The translations under genes were made by a program, and so were the position numbers. A DNA stretch of 64,000 bases from CAVVAL01 sp963740215 (lineage in GTDB: Bacteria > Actinomycetota > Actinomycetes > Mycobacteriales > Cryptosporangiaceae): assembly GCA_963740215.1 (NCBI GenBank), contig CAVUDJ010000015.1, forward strand, positions 186,001 through 250,000. The letters are read 5' to 3'. This document shows, piece after piece, positions 1 through 8,875 of the stretch. A model generated the notes under the pieces. It worked only from the letters and a program-made list of their open reading frames with translations, was not told the DNA's origin and did no database searches. Numbering within the stretch: the first letter of the stretch is position 1; the number at the start of each line of letters is the position of its first letter.

Positions 1-1067
1 AGCGGAGCTGGCTACCTGACACGAGCGCCCTGCCGACCTCGGCGGCGATCTCCAGCAGGGCGGCGTGCGAGGCGGCGTTGAGGTCTGCCATGTTCAAGAA
101 CCCGTGGATCAGGCTGGGCTCGCGCCGCAGCCGCACGTCGACCCCGGCGCCGGCCAGGGCGGCCGCGTACGCCTCGCCCTCGTCGCGGAGCGGATCGAAC
201 CCGGCCGTGACGACCAGCGCAGGGGCGACCCCGCGCAGGTCGTCCGCCAGCAGCGGCGAGATCCGTGGGTCGGCGAGGTCGACGCCCGGTGAGTAGTTGA
301 GCTGGAACCAGCTGATCTCCTCGCGGGTGAGGTAGAAGCCGTCCGAGAACAGGTCGAGCGACGGGTACGGCGTGGTGCGGTCGACCGCCGGGTAGAGCAG
401 CACCTGAAGTGCCAGGTCGGGGCCGCCCTCGCGGGCCGCACGCTGTGCCGTCACGGCGGACAGGTTGCCGCCTGCACTGTCGCCGCCGATCGCGAGCCGG
501 CCCGGATCGGCGCCCAGGCCGCTCGGCGTTTGCCGCCGCCCAGCGGAGCGCCGCCCACGAGTCCTCCACCGCCGCCGGGAACGGATCCTCCGGAGCGAGC
601 CGGTACCCGACGGACAGCACGTGGACGTCCGCGTACCGGCAGAGCGTGCGGCACACCTGGTCGTGGGTGTCGACGTCGCAGAGCACGAATCCGCCGCCAT
701 GAAGGAAGACCAGCAGCGGCCTTGTCCCGTCGCCGGCCGGGGCGTAGTGACGTGCCGGCAGGGGGCTGCTCGCGCCGGCGACGGTCAGCTCGGTAACCGC
801 TCCGACCGCCACGGGCGCGCCGGTGGCGCCCGCCGCGTCCCGCCGGGTGCGGAGCCGGGCGACCGGCGGCGCCAGTTCGGACAGCGGCGCGTACCCCAGC
901 CGGGACCGGAGCGCGAGAAGGAGCTGCAGGCCAGGATCCAGCGGCGGACCGTCCACGACGATCGGCGGCCCCGCGATGCGCCGCCGCAACCGGGCCGGCA
1001 GCGACTCCAGCCGCCGTGCCACCCGGAACTGGGCGCGGTCGGCCAGCAGCCTCACCGGCGCGATCAC
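1..1067 (-). CDS. alpha/beta hydrolase (HSL-type esterase), frameshifted, cut by window edge
   Basis: This is a serine esterase of the hormone-sensitive-lipase group. The oxyanion-hole motif HGGGF lies near residue 125. The nucleophile motif GDSAGG follows, but only after the reading frame changes at about position 518, where one extra C seems to sit in the GAGCGGCCTGGG context of the coding strand. After correction the frame stays open to the window edge and keeps typical family sequence (an IHGF motif close to the end). The GTG start at 1067 is chosen because a GGAGG lies 6 bases upstream. The gene follows a Baeyer-Villiger-type monooxygenase on the same strand, so it may hydrolyse the ester that enzyme makes; that link is inferred. 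Confidence 0.75.
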
Positions 1068-1119
1068 GGCCGGCCTCCGGCCGACCGTTGAGGGCACGAT
1101 CCAATCGCACTGGGCGCCG

Positions 1120-2604
1120 TCATGGCTGGCCTTCGGCCGCCGGCTCCAGCTGGTCGGCGCGGTGCGTGGTGTAGTCGGCCAGGTCGAAGCGACGCACACG
1201 GCGGCGGAAGGCCGACGCGAACGACGGCCAGATCACGGAGTTGCGGCCGGTGCGGTCGATGTACCAGCTGCTGCAGCCGCCGACGTCCCACACGGTGCCG
1301 CGCACCCGGCGGTCCATCTCGTCGCGGAACGCCTGCTGCGCCTCGGGCCTCGGCTCGATCGACGTGCCACCGCTGCCCGCCAGGTGGCGCAGCGCCCCAC
1401 GCAGGTGCGCCAGCTGCGACTCCAGCATGTGCACGACGGTGGTGTGGCCGAGCCCGGTGCTCGGGCCGAGCAGCAGGAACAGGTTCGGGAAGCCGGCGAC
1501 GGTGGTGCCGAGGTGCGCGACCGGGCTCCCCTGCCAGACATCGGCGAGGGTCCTCCCGTCGCGTCCGGCGATCCGGTCGGCGATCGGGCTGTCGGTGACG
1601 TGGAACCCGGTGCCGTAGATGATCGTGTCGATCGGGTGCTCGACACCATCCGTGGTGACGATGCCATGCGGGCGGATCTCGGCGATTCCGGTGGTCACGA
1701 GATCGACGTTATCCCTGGTCAGCGCCGGGAAATAGTCATCGGAACGGAGCACCCGCTTGCAGCCCATCGCGTAGTCGGGCTTGAGCCGGGCGCGTAGCTC
1801 GGGGTCGCGCACCGAGCGGCGCAGGTGCCGGCGCGCCACCAGCTCGGCGGCCCTGCCCAGCCTCGGCCGCAGGAACCCGACGGCGGTGGCCTCCTGACCG
1901 GTGAAGATCGCTGCCCGCGCCAGCTTCTGCGCGAGCGGGACCCGGCGGAACAGCGAATGCTCGAACCGGGTGAGCGCCCGGTCGCCGCGCGGCACGATCC
2001 ACGGCGCGCTGCGCTGGAAGATCGACAGCTTCCCAACCTCGGGAGCGATCTGCGGCACGAACTGGATCGCGGACGCGCCGGTGCCGATCACCGCCACGTT
2101 GCTGCCCGTCAGGTCGTGGTCGTGGTCCCACCGGGCCGAGTGGAACGCGGTACCGGCGAACGTCTCGGCGCCGGGCAGCGCCGGGATCGACGGCTCGTGC
2201 AGCGGGCCGGCCGCCGACACGAGGACGTCGGCGGTCCAGGTGCCGCCGGACGTCTCGACCTCCCACCGGTCGCCCAGCCAGCGAGCGGCATGCACCTCGT
2301 GACCGAAGCGCAGGTGGCCGCCGATGCCGAACCGCTCGACGCACCGCCGCAGGTACGCCCAGATCTCCTCCTGCGGGGAGAACGAGCGGCTCCACTCCGG
2401 GTTCGGCGCGAACGAGAAGGAGTAGAGGTGCGACGGCACGTCGCAGGCGCAGCCGGGGTAGGAGTTGTCACGCCACGTGCCGCCGAGGTCGTCCGCGCGC
2501 TCGAAGACGAGAAAGTCGTCGATGCCCTCGTCCTTGAGCGTGATCGCCGTACCGAGGCCGCCGAAGCCGCTCCCGATGATCGCCACGCGCAGATGCCTGG
2601 TCAT
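1120..2604 (-). CDS. flavin-containing Baeyer-Villiger-type monooxygenase
   Basis: This FAD/NADPH enzyme is expected to insert oxygen next to a ketone, giving an ester or lactone. The N-terminal Rossmann motif GSGFGG binds FAD. The Baeyer-Villiger fingerprint FxGxxxHxxxW is present as FAGTAFHSARW near residue 155, and a second nucleotide-binding motif GTGASA follows. The length of 494 residues is usual for the group. The ATG at 2604 is preferred over the upstream in-frame codon because it is preceded by GGAGA and the FAD motif begins close behind it. The next gene downstream is an esterase, a common catabolic pairing. The substrate is unknown. Confidence 0.9.
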   Translation of the reverse strand: MTRHLRVAIIGSGFGGLGTAITLKDEGIDDFLVFERADDLGGTWRDNSYPGCACDVPSHLYSFSFAPNPEWSRSFSPQEEIWAYLRRCVERFGIGGHLRFGHEVHAARWLGDRWEVETSGGTWTADVLVSAAGPLHEPSIPALPGAETFAGTAFHSARWDHDHDLTGSNVAVIGTGASAIQFVPQIAPEVGKLSIFQRSAPWIVPRGDRALTRFEHSLFRRVPLAQKLARAAIFTGQEATAVGFLRPRLGRAAELVARRHLRRSVRDPELRARLKPDYAMGCKRVLRSDDYFPALTRDNVDLVTTGIAEIRPHGIVTTDGVEHPIDTIIYGTGFHVTDSPIADRIAGRDGRTLADVWQGSPVAHLGTTVAGFPNLFLLLGPSTGLGHTTVVHMLESQLAHLRGALRHLAGSGGTSIEPRPEAQQAFRDEMDRRVRGTVWDVGGCSSWYIDRTGRNSVIWPSFASAFRRRVRRFDLADYTTHRADQLEPAAEGQP

Positions 2605-2620
2605 GGTTCTCCTACCGCCC

Positions 2621-2641
2621 GGTAACAAAATGTACGTTACC
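2621..2641. promoter_or_regulatory. inverted repeat upstream of the monooxygenase
   Basis: GGTAAC and GTTACC arms are separated by nine bases, 17 bases before the monooxygenase start. The AT-rich spacer and position fit a TetR/MarR-type operator or promoter element. No regulator gene for it is visible nearby. Confidence 0.4.
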
Positions 2642-2783
2642 GGTCAGCAAGGCGCCGCGGGAGCGAACTGACGCACCAGCCCGCTGGGCGCCGTGCCTCA
2701 CCCATCCACAGCCGCGCGGGGTTCGAACGCTCGACGGCCGCCTGATTCGGCAGCCACGCCGTCTCGGGTGAGCCCGAGCCCCG

Positions 2784-2830
2784 GCGTGTGATGCGGCGCG
2801 CCGACTCATCGCGCGCGCCGCATCACACGC
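2784..2830. terminator. perfect 18-bp-arm hairpin
   Basis: The arms at 2784-2801 and 2813-2830 are exact reverse complements around an 11-base loop. The hairpin lies past the end of the membrane-protein gene (minus strand) and upstream of the monooxygenase. No T-tract follows, as is common for actinomycete terminators. It could also be a mobile palindrome like others in this window. Confidence 0.55.
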
Positions 2831-2856
2831 GCGGGCCACCGCGAGGCGGCCCACGC

Positions 2857-2920
2857 AACTGTCGGGGAAATGGCGGTATTCGCTGTCCGGTTTGGGGACC
2901 AATACCGGAACAGTCCGGTT
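2857..2920 (-). repeat. interspersed ~64-bp repeat, copy R1
   Basis: Read on the minus strand this segment aligns end to end with three others (27234-27296, 41858-41921, 47429-47493). All begin with CGGACTGT and end with CCCCGACAGTT, and they share a central GGTCC block. It sits in the gap between two minus-strand genes and points the same way as the downstream monooxygenase. Confidence 0.8.
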
Positions 2921-2924
2921 CCGG

Positions 2925-4247
2925 TCAGCCCTCGTCAGGCGGTTCGGGGGCTGTGGACGTGCTACCGACCAGGCCGACGAACGTCCGGCAGCGGGCGCCG
3001 CTGGTACCTGCGAGCAGCTCCCCCGGTGTCTGGCACGTGACCCGGATTTGGAGCGTCTTCTCCGGCTCGACCTCCACCGGCGTGACGAAGTGGTAGTCGC
3101 TGTCCCGGAAGTTCTGCAGCGCGAACGTGTACAGGGTCCGGCCTTCGACGATGATGTCGAGACGGCCGCTGTCTCCCTGGGGGTTCTGCAACACGAGGTC
3201 CGTGACCATCAGCGTGGTCCGCTCGCCGGCCCTGAACGTGTCCGTGGCGACAGTGTTGGCTCCGGCGACGGTCTCCAGCCGGTCGCCGTTGTACCGCGCG
3301 ACCACAGTGCCCGGTCGGGCCGACGGCGACGCGGATGTCGGCGGTTTCGACGGTGGCACCCCACCGCTCGGCGTCGGCGTCTTCGGTCCGCCGCCCACAG
3401 CCACGTCGGCCTTCTCCTCGGCGCGCTTCGCGGTGTCCTGGGCGGTCTCGGCCTTCTTCTCCGCGGCACGCAGCGGGGTCGAGACGGCGTCCTTCGCAGC
3501 CGAGCGGATCGTCGGGCGCAGGATCCCGAACCAGAGTCCGGCCAGCGCCAGCAGCAGCACCAGCCCGAGCATCGCGGCCCGGCCGGCCCAGCGCGGGATG
3601 ATCGGATCCTGCAAGGTCGCGGCGTCGAGCGTCACCGGCGCGTAGTCGTCGGCCACCACCAGCACCTGGAACGGCCTGGTGACCGGCTGGCCACGCCAGA
3701 GCTTCCGCCGGTGCTTGACCTTCAGCTTGGTGAAGACCGCCTCACCGGGCGGCACCGCCAGCGTCGGTGGGCGGGCGGTGAACTCCAGGGCGCCGTCCGG
3801 GTCGGTGCCGTTGACCCCGACCTTCAGCGGCGTGTTGCCACGGTTGTCGATCGCGATCTCGTGCGTGGAGCTCGTCCGGCCGCGCGAGGTGCGGGGCAGG
3901 ACCTCGGCCGTGGTCTCCACGTAGGGGTGGATCTGCACCACACCCTCGGGGACCACCACCTCCTCAGGGCGCTCGCTCGGGATCACCCGCACCGCGAACG
4001 GCAGGTCGCCCGGCGCCACCCACGATGCCCGCGGCGGCTTGAAGACGACGCGCGCCTGCTCTTCGGTACCAGGGAACACGGAGATGGCCGGCGGTTCGAC
4101 CGTCGTCCATCGCGCCGCGTCCCCGAGCACCTCGAAGGTGTAGGCCTCGACGATCGCGCCGTTGTTGCGGATCGTCAGGAGAGACTCCGCCTCACCTCCC
4201 GGGGGGAGGTCCAGGGCTGGCGTCTCCAGCCTCGCCAGTGTCGTCAT
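2925..4247 (-). CDS. Ig-like/coiled-coil single-pass membrane protein flanking the eCIS locus
   Basis: The N-terminal ~200 residues look like two immunoglobulin-like beta-sandwich modules of the NEW3/COG1470 sort. A strongly hydrophobic segment rich in Leu and Ala follows at about residues 223-243. Next come an Ala/Glu/Lys coiled-coil stretch (~250-285), a Pro/Ser/Thr linker, and a C-terminal globular domain with two cysteines. There is no signal peptide, so the N-terminus may be cytoplasmic. The gene is divergent from the LuxR regulator. Similar proteins border eCIS loci in other actinomycetes, so a role in anchoring or envelope sensing is possible. No catalytic motif was recognised. Confidence 0.7.
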   Translation of the reverse strand: MTTLARLETPALDLPPGGEAESLLTIRNNGAIVEAYTFEVLGDAARWTTVEPPAISVFPGTEEQARVVFKPPRASWVAPGDLPFAVRVIPSERPEEVVVPEGVVQIHPYVETTAEVLPRTSRGRTSSTHEIAIDNRGNTPLKVGVNGTDPDGALEFTARPPTLAVPPGEAVFTKLKVKHRRKLWRGQPVTRPFQVLVVADDYAPVTLDAATLQDPIIPRWAGRAAMLGLVLLLALAGLWFGILRPTIRSAAKDAVSTPLRAAEKKAETAQDTAKRAEEKADVAVGGGPKTPTPSGGVPPSKPPTSASPSARPGTVVARYNGDRLETVAGANTVATDTFRAGERTTLMVTDLVLQNPQGDSGRLDIIVEGRTLYTFALQNFRDSDYHFVTPVEVEPEKTLQIRVTCQTPGELLAGTSGARCRTFVGLVGSTSTAPEPPDEG

Positions 4248-4420
4248 GGCGGCGACGGTACGAACTGCGTCACCTGCGCCGACAGTGCGGACGGGTACAC
4301 CTTCGGGCAGGCTGGTCGGCCCGTTGAGTCCACGTTAAGTGCACGCTGAGCCCTGCCTGCCATCCTCCTGCCATGCGCCTGGCGGGCGGGTGCACGGAGA
4401 ACCACGGGGGTTCAATTCTG
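4248..4420. promoter_or_regulatory. divergent intergenic region before the eCIS LuxR regulator
   Basis: This gap separates two divergent genes and must hold their promoters. No convincing -35/-10 pair was identified. A G-rich run (ACGGGGG) 12 bases before the ATG at 4421 is the only ribosome-binding-site candidate. Confidence 0.4.
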
Positions 4421-5044
4421 ATGGAACGTATTCCGGTCTATGTCCACACCGACGACCCGATCTCGCAGGTCGGGGTCGCGGGACAGTTACGGCCACGTCC
4501 CGAGGTGCTGGTACTTCCACCCGAGGAGATGGCCAACGCGAAGGTCGCCGTCGTGGTGACCGATCGGGTAACCGAAGAGACGCTGCGGGTGCTTCGCACG
4601 GTCAGCCGCAGCGGCACGGCACGGGCGGTGCTGGTCGCCACCCAGCTGGACGACGCAGACCTGGTCGCCGCGGTCGAGTCGGGGGCAGCTGGATTGGTAC
4701 GGCGCAGCGAGGCCACGCCGGAGCGGCTCGTCTCGGTGATCAGTTCAGCCGCGGCCGGCGAGGGGGCGGTCCCGCCGGATCTGCTGGGACGGCTGCTCGA
4801 CCAGGTGGGACGCCTCCAGCGTCAGGTGCTCAGCCCGCGCGGGCTGACATTCAGCGGGCTGGCCGATCGTGAGGTGGAGGTGCTCCGCCTGGTCGCCGAC
4901 GGCCTGGACACCGCCGAGATCGCGGCGAAGCTCGCGTACTCGCAGCGCACGGTCAAGAACGTGCTGCACGACGTGACGAACCGTCTACAGCTGAGGAACC
5001 GGTCGCACGCCGTCGCGTACGCCCTGCGCCACGGCCTGATCTGA
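4421..5044 (+). CDS. LuxR-type response-regulator-like transcription factor of the eCIS locus
   Basis: The N-terminal half resembles a receiver fold but shows no clear phosphoacceptor pattern. The C-terminal ~65 residues form a LuxR/FixJ helix-turn-helix with the usual LADREVEVLRLVADG beginning and a TVKNVLHDV recognition helix. No sensor kinase is adjacent. LuxR-type genes stand at the head of many actinobacterial eCIS clusters, and this one precedes the structural genes on the same strand, so it probably controls them. The ATG at 4421 is preferred to an in-frame ATG 48 bases upstream because the regulator sequence begins there. Confidence 0.85.
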   Translation: MERIPVYVHTDDPISQVGVAGQLRPRPEVLVLPPEEMANAKVAVVVTDRVTEETLRVLRTVSRSGTARAVLVATQLDDADLVAAVESGAAGLVRRSEATPERLVSVISSAAAGEGAVPPDLLGRLLDQVGRLQRQVLSPRGLTFSGLADREVEVLRLVADGLDTAEIAAKLAYSQRTVKNVLHDVTNRLQLRNRSHAVAYALRHGLI

Positions 5045-5051
5045 CGTGTGT

Positions 5052-5093
5052 CGCGGTTGGATCGCGCCCCGCCTGGGGCGCGATCCAACCGCA
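5052..5093. repeat. palindromic element (TGCGGTTGGA family), copy 1
   Basis: GCGGTTGGATCGCGCCCC pairs perfectly with its reverse complement across a 4-base loop, eight bases after the LuxR stop. The outer arms match those of the palindromes at 27964-28004 and 59756-59796. Here it may also end the LuxR transcript. Confidence 0.65.
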
Positions 5094-5102
5094 CTGCCCG
5101 GA

Positions 5103-5148
5103 CGGGCATCCCCAACAGCACCAAACGGTGCCCCACAGGGGATGCCCG
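5103..5148. terminator. second hairpin after the LuxR gene
   Basis: Arms CGGGCATCCCC and GGGGATGCCCG enclose an inner GCACC-AAAC-GGTGC hairpin. With the preceding palindrome it makes a tandem pair of stable structures between the regulator and the first structural gene, which suggests a transcriptional break or attenuator. Confidence 0.5.
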
Positions 5149-5224
5149 CCGGCGCGCGGACCGCAACGCTCTGAAACTGGCGCCGTCCGGCTGCCGTACA
5201 ACGACGACCCGTTGAGGAGTGCAC

Positions 5225-8209
5225 GTGCGACGCACATCCGCCAGACGCGGGACCAGGGCAGCGGTCGCGACGATCCTGGTCGCCGGCCTGCCGGTGGTAG
5301 CCGTGGTGATCAGCGCGCCGCCCGCGGCGGCAGCCGCGCCCCCGGCCCCCGGGCGCCTCGCCTACGTGGGGGAACACCACGACGAACTGGCTTACGCCGT
5401 CGACGGCGAGCAGACGCCGCTCTTTCCGAACGAAGCCGGCCCCACCACGGTCGACTACGACGCGACCGCCGACCAGAACGGCGGCCTGGCCTGGATAAGC
5501 ACGCGCGTCGACCGCAAGGGCGACCTCTACTACCTGGCGCCCGGCGACGAGGCGCCGACCCGGCTCGCGGCGAATGCGGCCACGGAACGCCAGCCGGCAC
5601 TCTCCCCCGACGGCGCGCAGATCGCGTTCGTGTCCGACCGGGGCGGCGCCACCCAGATCTGGGCCGTGAACACGGACGGCACCAACCTGCGCCAGATCTC
5701 CGCCGTGCCTCCGGCGAACCCGCCGGGCAGCCAGCGCGCCGCCGACACCTGGCCGACCTGGTCGCCGGACAGCTCCCGGATCGCGTTCACCAGCACCCGG
5801 AACAACCCGAACGGTGACCTGTACACCACGACGGTGAGCCCGGCTCCGGTGACGCCGACGCGGATCACGACCTCCAGCGCGACCGGCGGGGCCATCCAGC
5901 CCGCGTGGGATCCGATCGCCGGCCACAACCGGATCGCGTTCACCCGCACCTCGACGACCACGCCCGGCCGCAGCTCGGTTCTGTCGATCGCGCCGAACGG
6001 CACCGGCACGGCCACGAACCTGGTGCCCAACTGGGACGCCGGCCAGGCCAGCTGGAACGCCGAGGGCACCACGATCGCGTTCGTGAGCCGGCGGCAGAAC
6101 GGCGACGGCGGCGTCTTCGTCAAGACCGTCGACGACATCGGCGGCGGCGCCCCCGACCCGGAGCTCGTCCGCGACGACGCCCGCAACCCGGAGCAGCGCC
6201 CCACCTGGTACTACCTGCCCGAGCAGCCGCCGCTGCTGATCTACACCCACCACGCCGTGGACGAGATCGGCGAGATCCGCGACATCCAGGCCACCGACGG
6301 CTCCGGCGACCGCGACCTGAGTTTCCGTCCGGCCAAGTTCGAGAGCGCCCCGGCGTACTCGCCGGACGGCCGCAAGGTGGCCTACAGCCGGCGCAACGGC
6401 ACCGTCACCGACATCGTGACGATCAACTCCGACGCCACGACCGTCAACCCGACAGTGCTCACCCGCCCGCGCACGCCGGAGAAGGACACCGACCCGGTGT
6501 TCTCACCCGACGGCACGAAGCTGGCGTTCGTCCGGAACAACCGCGTCGTGGTCATCAACGCCACCACCGGCGCCGAGCTGCTGCGCGTGCCGCCGCCCCC
6601 GCCGACCACCCCGAACAACGGCTTCCTCGACGGTGAGCCGAGCTGGACCGCGGACGGGCAGCGACTGGTGTTCGCCCGGTACGTGATCCCGCCGACCACC
6701 CCGCCGATCCCGCTGCAGAAGCGCGCGCTCGCACAGCCGCATCCGCTGGACGGGCTCGACACCGACATCTGGTCGGTGCGCGCCTCCGACGGTGGTGACC
6801 AGACACCGCTCACCGCGGTCGACGACACCCCGGCCGAGACGCAGTTCGACCGCCAGCCGCGCGTCGCGCCCAACGGCCTGACGCTGCTGTTCAACCGGAA
6901 CGGCCGCCTGCGCCTGTGGGACCTGGTCAGCAATGTACCGACCGGCGCCCAGCGCGACCTGCCGATCCCGGCTGCGGCGAACGACCCGATCAGCGGCGTC
7001 CAGTACCCGGCGTGGGCGCCGGACGCGAAGTCCGTGGCGTTCTCCGCGGTGCGCGGCCCGAGCGGTGGCCGTGACATCGGCGTCGTGACGGTGCCGGTCA
7101 CCGGCGACCCGACGCTGCGCTGGCTCACGAGCTTCGTCGGCAACGAGAACCAGCCCGCGTGGCAGCCTGCCGCCGATCTTGAGGTCACGCTCTCCCCGAG
7201 CGACCCGGAGATCCTGGCCGGCGAGACCACGACGCTCACCGCGACGGCCACCAACCTGGGCCAGGCCGGTGCGCGCAAGGTGCGCGTGGCGGTCACGCTG
7301 CCGGCCGGGCTGACGTTCACGAGTATCAGCTCGCCGACGACCGGCGCGGTCTGCTCGGCCGTCTCCGTGAGCTGCGAGATCAACGGGCCGGTGCCCGCCG
7401 AGGCCACGCTCGTGGTCAACGTGGTCGCGCTCGGCCAGGTCGCCGGCACGTACACCCCGACCGCGGCGGTGACCGGCAGCATCCTGGACCTCAACCTGGC
7501 CAACAACCAGGCGTCCACGCAGGTTGTCGTCACCTCCCTGCCCGATGTGGACTTCCGCGACATCGGCGTGACGATGAGCGCGCCGCAGACCGGGTTCGCC
7601 GGCGGTGACCCGCTGGTCACCACGTACACCGTGCGCAACGGCGGCGAGGTCGCGGCCACCGCGGTCACGCTGGACACCGTGCTCCCGTCGAACCTGCGGC
7701 GCGGCGTCGTCACGGGGTGCCAGCTCCAGGGCACCAGGTGCGCGCTCGGTCCGATGGCGCCCGGCGACATCCGCACGGTGTCCGTCGCGCTCAGCCCGGA
7801 CGCCCGGGTCGACGCGCCGATCGCCGGCACCGTCGCGGCCACATTCGCCCGCGGCGGCGACGACAACGTCGACAACGACCGCGCCGACGCCAAGCTCAAG
7901 GTGCTCCAGCCGACCCTGACGATCTCCCCGGCGGTCGGCCCGCCGGGGACGGTCGCCCGGGTCACCGGCGCCGACTTCCCGCCCGGCGTCGCGCTCAACC
8001 TCGCCTGGGAGACCGGCATCAACCCGCCGTCGAAGTCGGTCGTGATCAGGGCGGACGGCACGTTCGTCGCCCGCGCGCTGGTGTTCAGGCGTGACCAGCT
8101 CGGCCAGCGGCAGCTCGCCGTCAGCGGGCTCCGGTTCGGCGCCGTGCGCGACGACTTCCTGGTGGTACGCAAGACGCAGTCCCCGCCGGACCTGGCCTAC
8201 CAGGGCTGA
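5225..8209 (+). CDS. secreted TolB-like beta-propeller protein with DUF11/CARDB repeats
   Basis: Residues 1-40 form a signal peptide: Arg-rich start, hydrophobic core, Ala-rich cleavage region. The next ~600 residues carry at least eight TolB/WD40-like blades with SPDG and IAF(V/T)S signatures. Two DUF11-type domains and a final Ig-like domain follow (about residues 650-990). The GTG at 5225 is chosen because GAGGAG ends five bases before it; the GTG at 5219 overlaps that ribosome site. The gene ends just before the DUF4255 gene, at the front of the eCIS operon. A carbohydrate- or surface-binding role is possible. No phage-like tail fibre gene is seen elsewhere in the locus. Confidence 0.8.
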   Translation: MRRTSARRGTRAAVATILVAGLPVVAVVISAPPAAAAAPPAPGRLAYVGEHHDELAYAVDGEQTPLFPNEAGPTTVDYDATADQNGGLAWISTRVDRKGDLYYLAPGDEAPTRLAANAATERQPALSPDGAQIAFVSDRGGATQIWAVNTDGTNLRQISAVPPANPPGSQRAADTWPTWSPDSSRIAFTSTRNNPNGDLYTTTVSPAPVTPTRITTSSATGGAIQPAWDPIAGHNRIAFTRTSTTTPGRSSVLSIAPNGTGTATNLVPNWDAGQASWNAEGTTIAFVSRRQNGDGGVFVKTVDDIGGGAPDPELVRDDARNPEQRPTWYYLPEQPPLLIYTHHAVDEIGEIRDIQATDGSGDRDLSFRPAKFESAPAYSPDGRKVAYSRRNGTVTDIVTINSDATTVNPTVLTRPRTPEKDTDPVFSPDGTKLAFVRNNRVVVINATTGAELLRVPPPPPTTPNNGFLDGEPSWTADGQRLVFARYVIPPTTPPIPLQKRALAQPHPLDGLDTDIWSVRASDGGDQTPLTAVDDTPAETQFDRQPRVAPNGLTLLFNRNGRLRLWDLVSNVPTGAQRDLPIPAAANDPISGVQYPAWAPDAKSVAFSAVRGPSGGRDIGVVTVPVTGDPTLRWLTSFVGNENQPAWQPAADLEVTLSPSDPEILAGETTTLTATATNLGQAGARKVRVAVTLPAGLTFTSISSPTTGAVCSAVSVSCEINGPVPAEATLVVNVVALGQVAGTYTPTAAVTGSILDLNLANNQASTQVVVTSLPDVDFRDIGVTMSAPQTGFAGGDPLVTTYTVRNGGEVAATAVTLDTVLPSNLRRGVVTGCQLQGTRCALGPMAPGDIRTVSVALSPDARVDAPIAGTVAATFARGGDDNVDNDRADAKLKVLQPTLTISPAVGPPGTVARVTGADFPPGVALNLAWETGINPPSKSVVIRADGTFVARALVFRRDQLGQRQLAVSGLRFGAVRDDFLVVRKTQSPPDLAYQG

Positions 8210-8215
8210 TCGGCG

Positions 8216-8875
8216 ATGATCCACGAGGTCGACGAGGCCCTGCGGCGCCTGGTACGCGAGGAGGCGTTGCAGGGGTCCGACGTGGAGGTCGTGTTCGACG
8301 CCCCCACCAAGGACTGGGCAGCTCGACGCAACGCGCCCACCGTCAACCTCTACCTGTACGACCTGCGGGAGGATCTGCGGCGGCGCCAGCGCGGCCTGCT
8401 CAACGAGTACGACGAGCGCGGCACCACGGTGGTCGCGCGGCACCGCCCTCCCCGCTACATCAAGCTGTCGTACCTGCTCACCGCGTGGACTCAACGTCCC
8501 GAGGACGAGCACCGGCTGCTGTCGTCCCTCCTGATGTGTTTCCTGGCCCGCGACTCCGTCCCTCACGCGCTGCTGTCCGGACGTATGGCGGAGCTGGGGT
8601 TGCCGGTGCCGCTGACCGTCGCGCTGCCGCCGCCTGAGGACCGCTCGTTCGCCGATGTCTGGACCGCACTCGGCGGCGAGCTCAAACCGTCGCTGGACAT
8701 CGTGGTGAGCGCCCCCGTCGACGCCGCCGCCGTGCTCACGGCCGGACCGCCCGCGCGCGAGGGGATGTCCGTCGACCTGTCCGGACTGGACGGTAACCAG
8801 TCCGACGACCGGGTCGGCCATCACGTTTCCGGCGACGACCGGGTGGCGATGCGGCGTACCCGGCGACCGCAATGA
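8216..8875 (+). CDS. eCIS DUF4255 (Pvc16-like) protein
   Basis: The sequence matches the Pvc16 N-terminal domain family, which in Photorhabdus virulence cassettes and antifeeding prophage caps the sheath/tube. Visible features are the IHEVDEAL start, the NLYLYD core strand and a YIKLSYLLTAW block near residue 85. At 219 residues it is of usual length. It begins six bases after the propeller gene and overlaps the ATPase gene (ATGA), so translation is probably coupled. Confidence 0.9.
   Translation: MIHEVDEALRRLVREEALQGSDVEVVFDAPTKDWAARRNAPTVNLYLYDLREDLRRRQRGLLNEYDERGTTVVARHRPPRYIKLSYLLTAWTQRPEDEHRLLSSLLMCFLARDSVPHALLSGRMAELGLPVPLTVALPPPEDRSFADVWTALGGELKPSLDIVVSAPVDAAAVLTAGPPAREGMSVDLSGLDGNQSDDRVGHHVSGDDRVAMRRTRRPQ

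Noticed and set aside
1097..1112. Fourth copy of the TGCGGTTGGA palindrome (GATCCAATCGCA)
   Set aside because: Only one arm is similar, with a mismatch, and the partner arm is absent.
2892..4349. Long plus-strand open frame opposite the Ig-like membrane protein
   Set aside because: Arg/Gly-rich shadow of the real minus-strand gene; no domain and no ribosome site.
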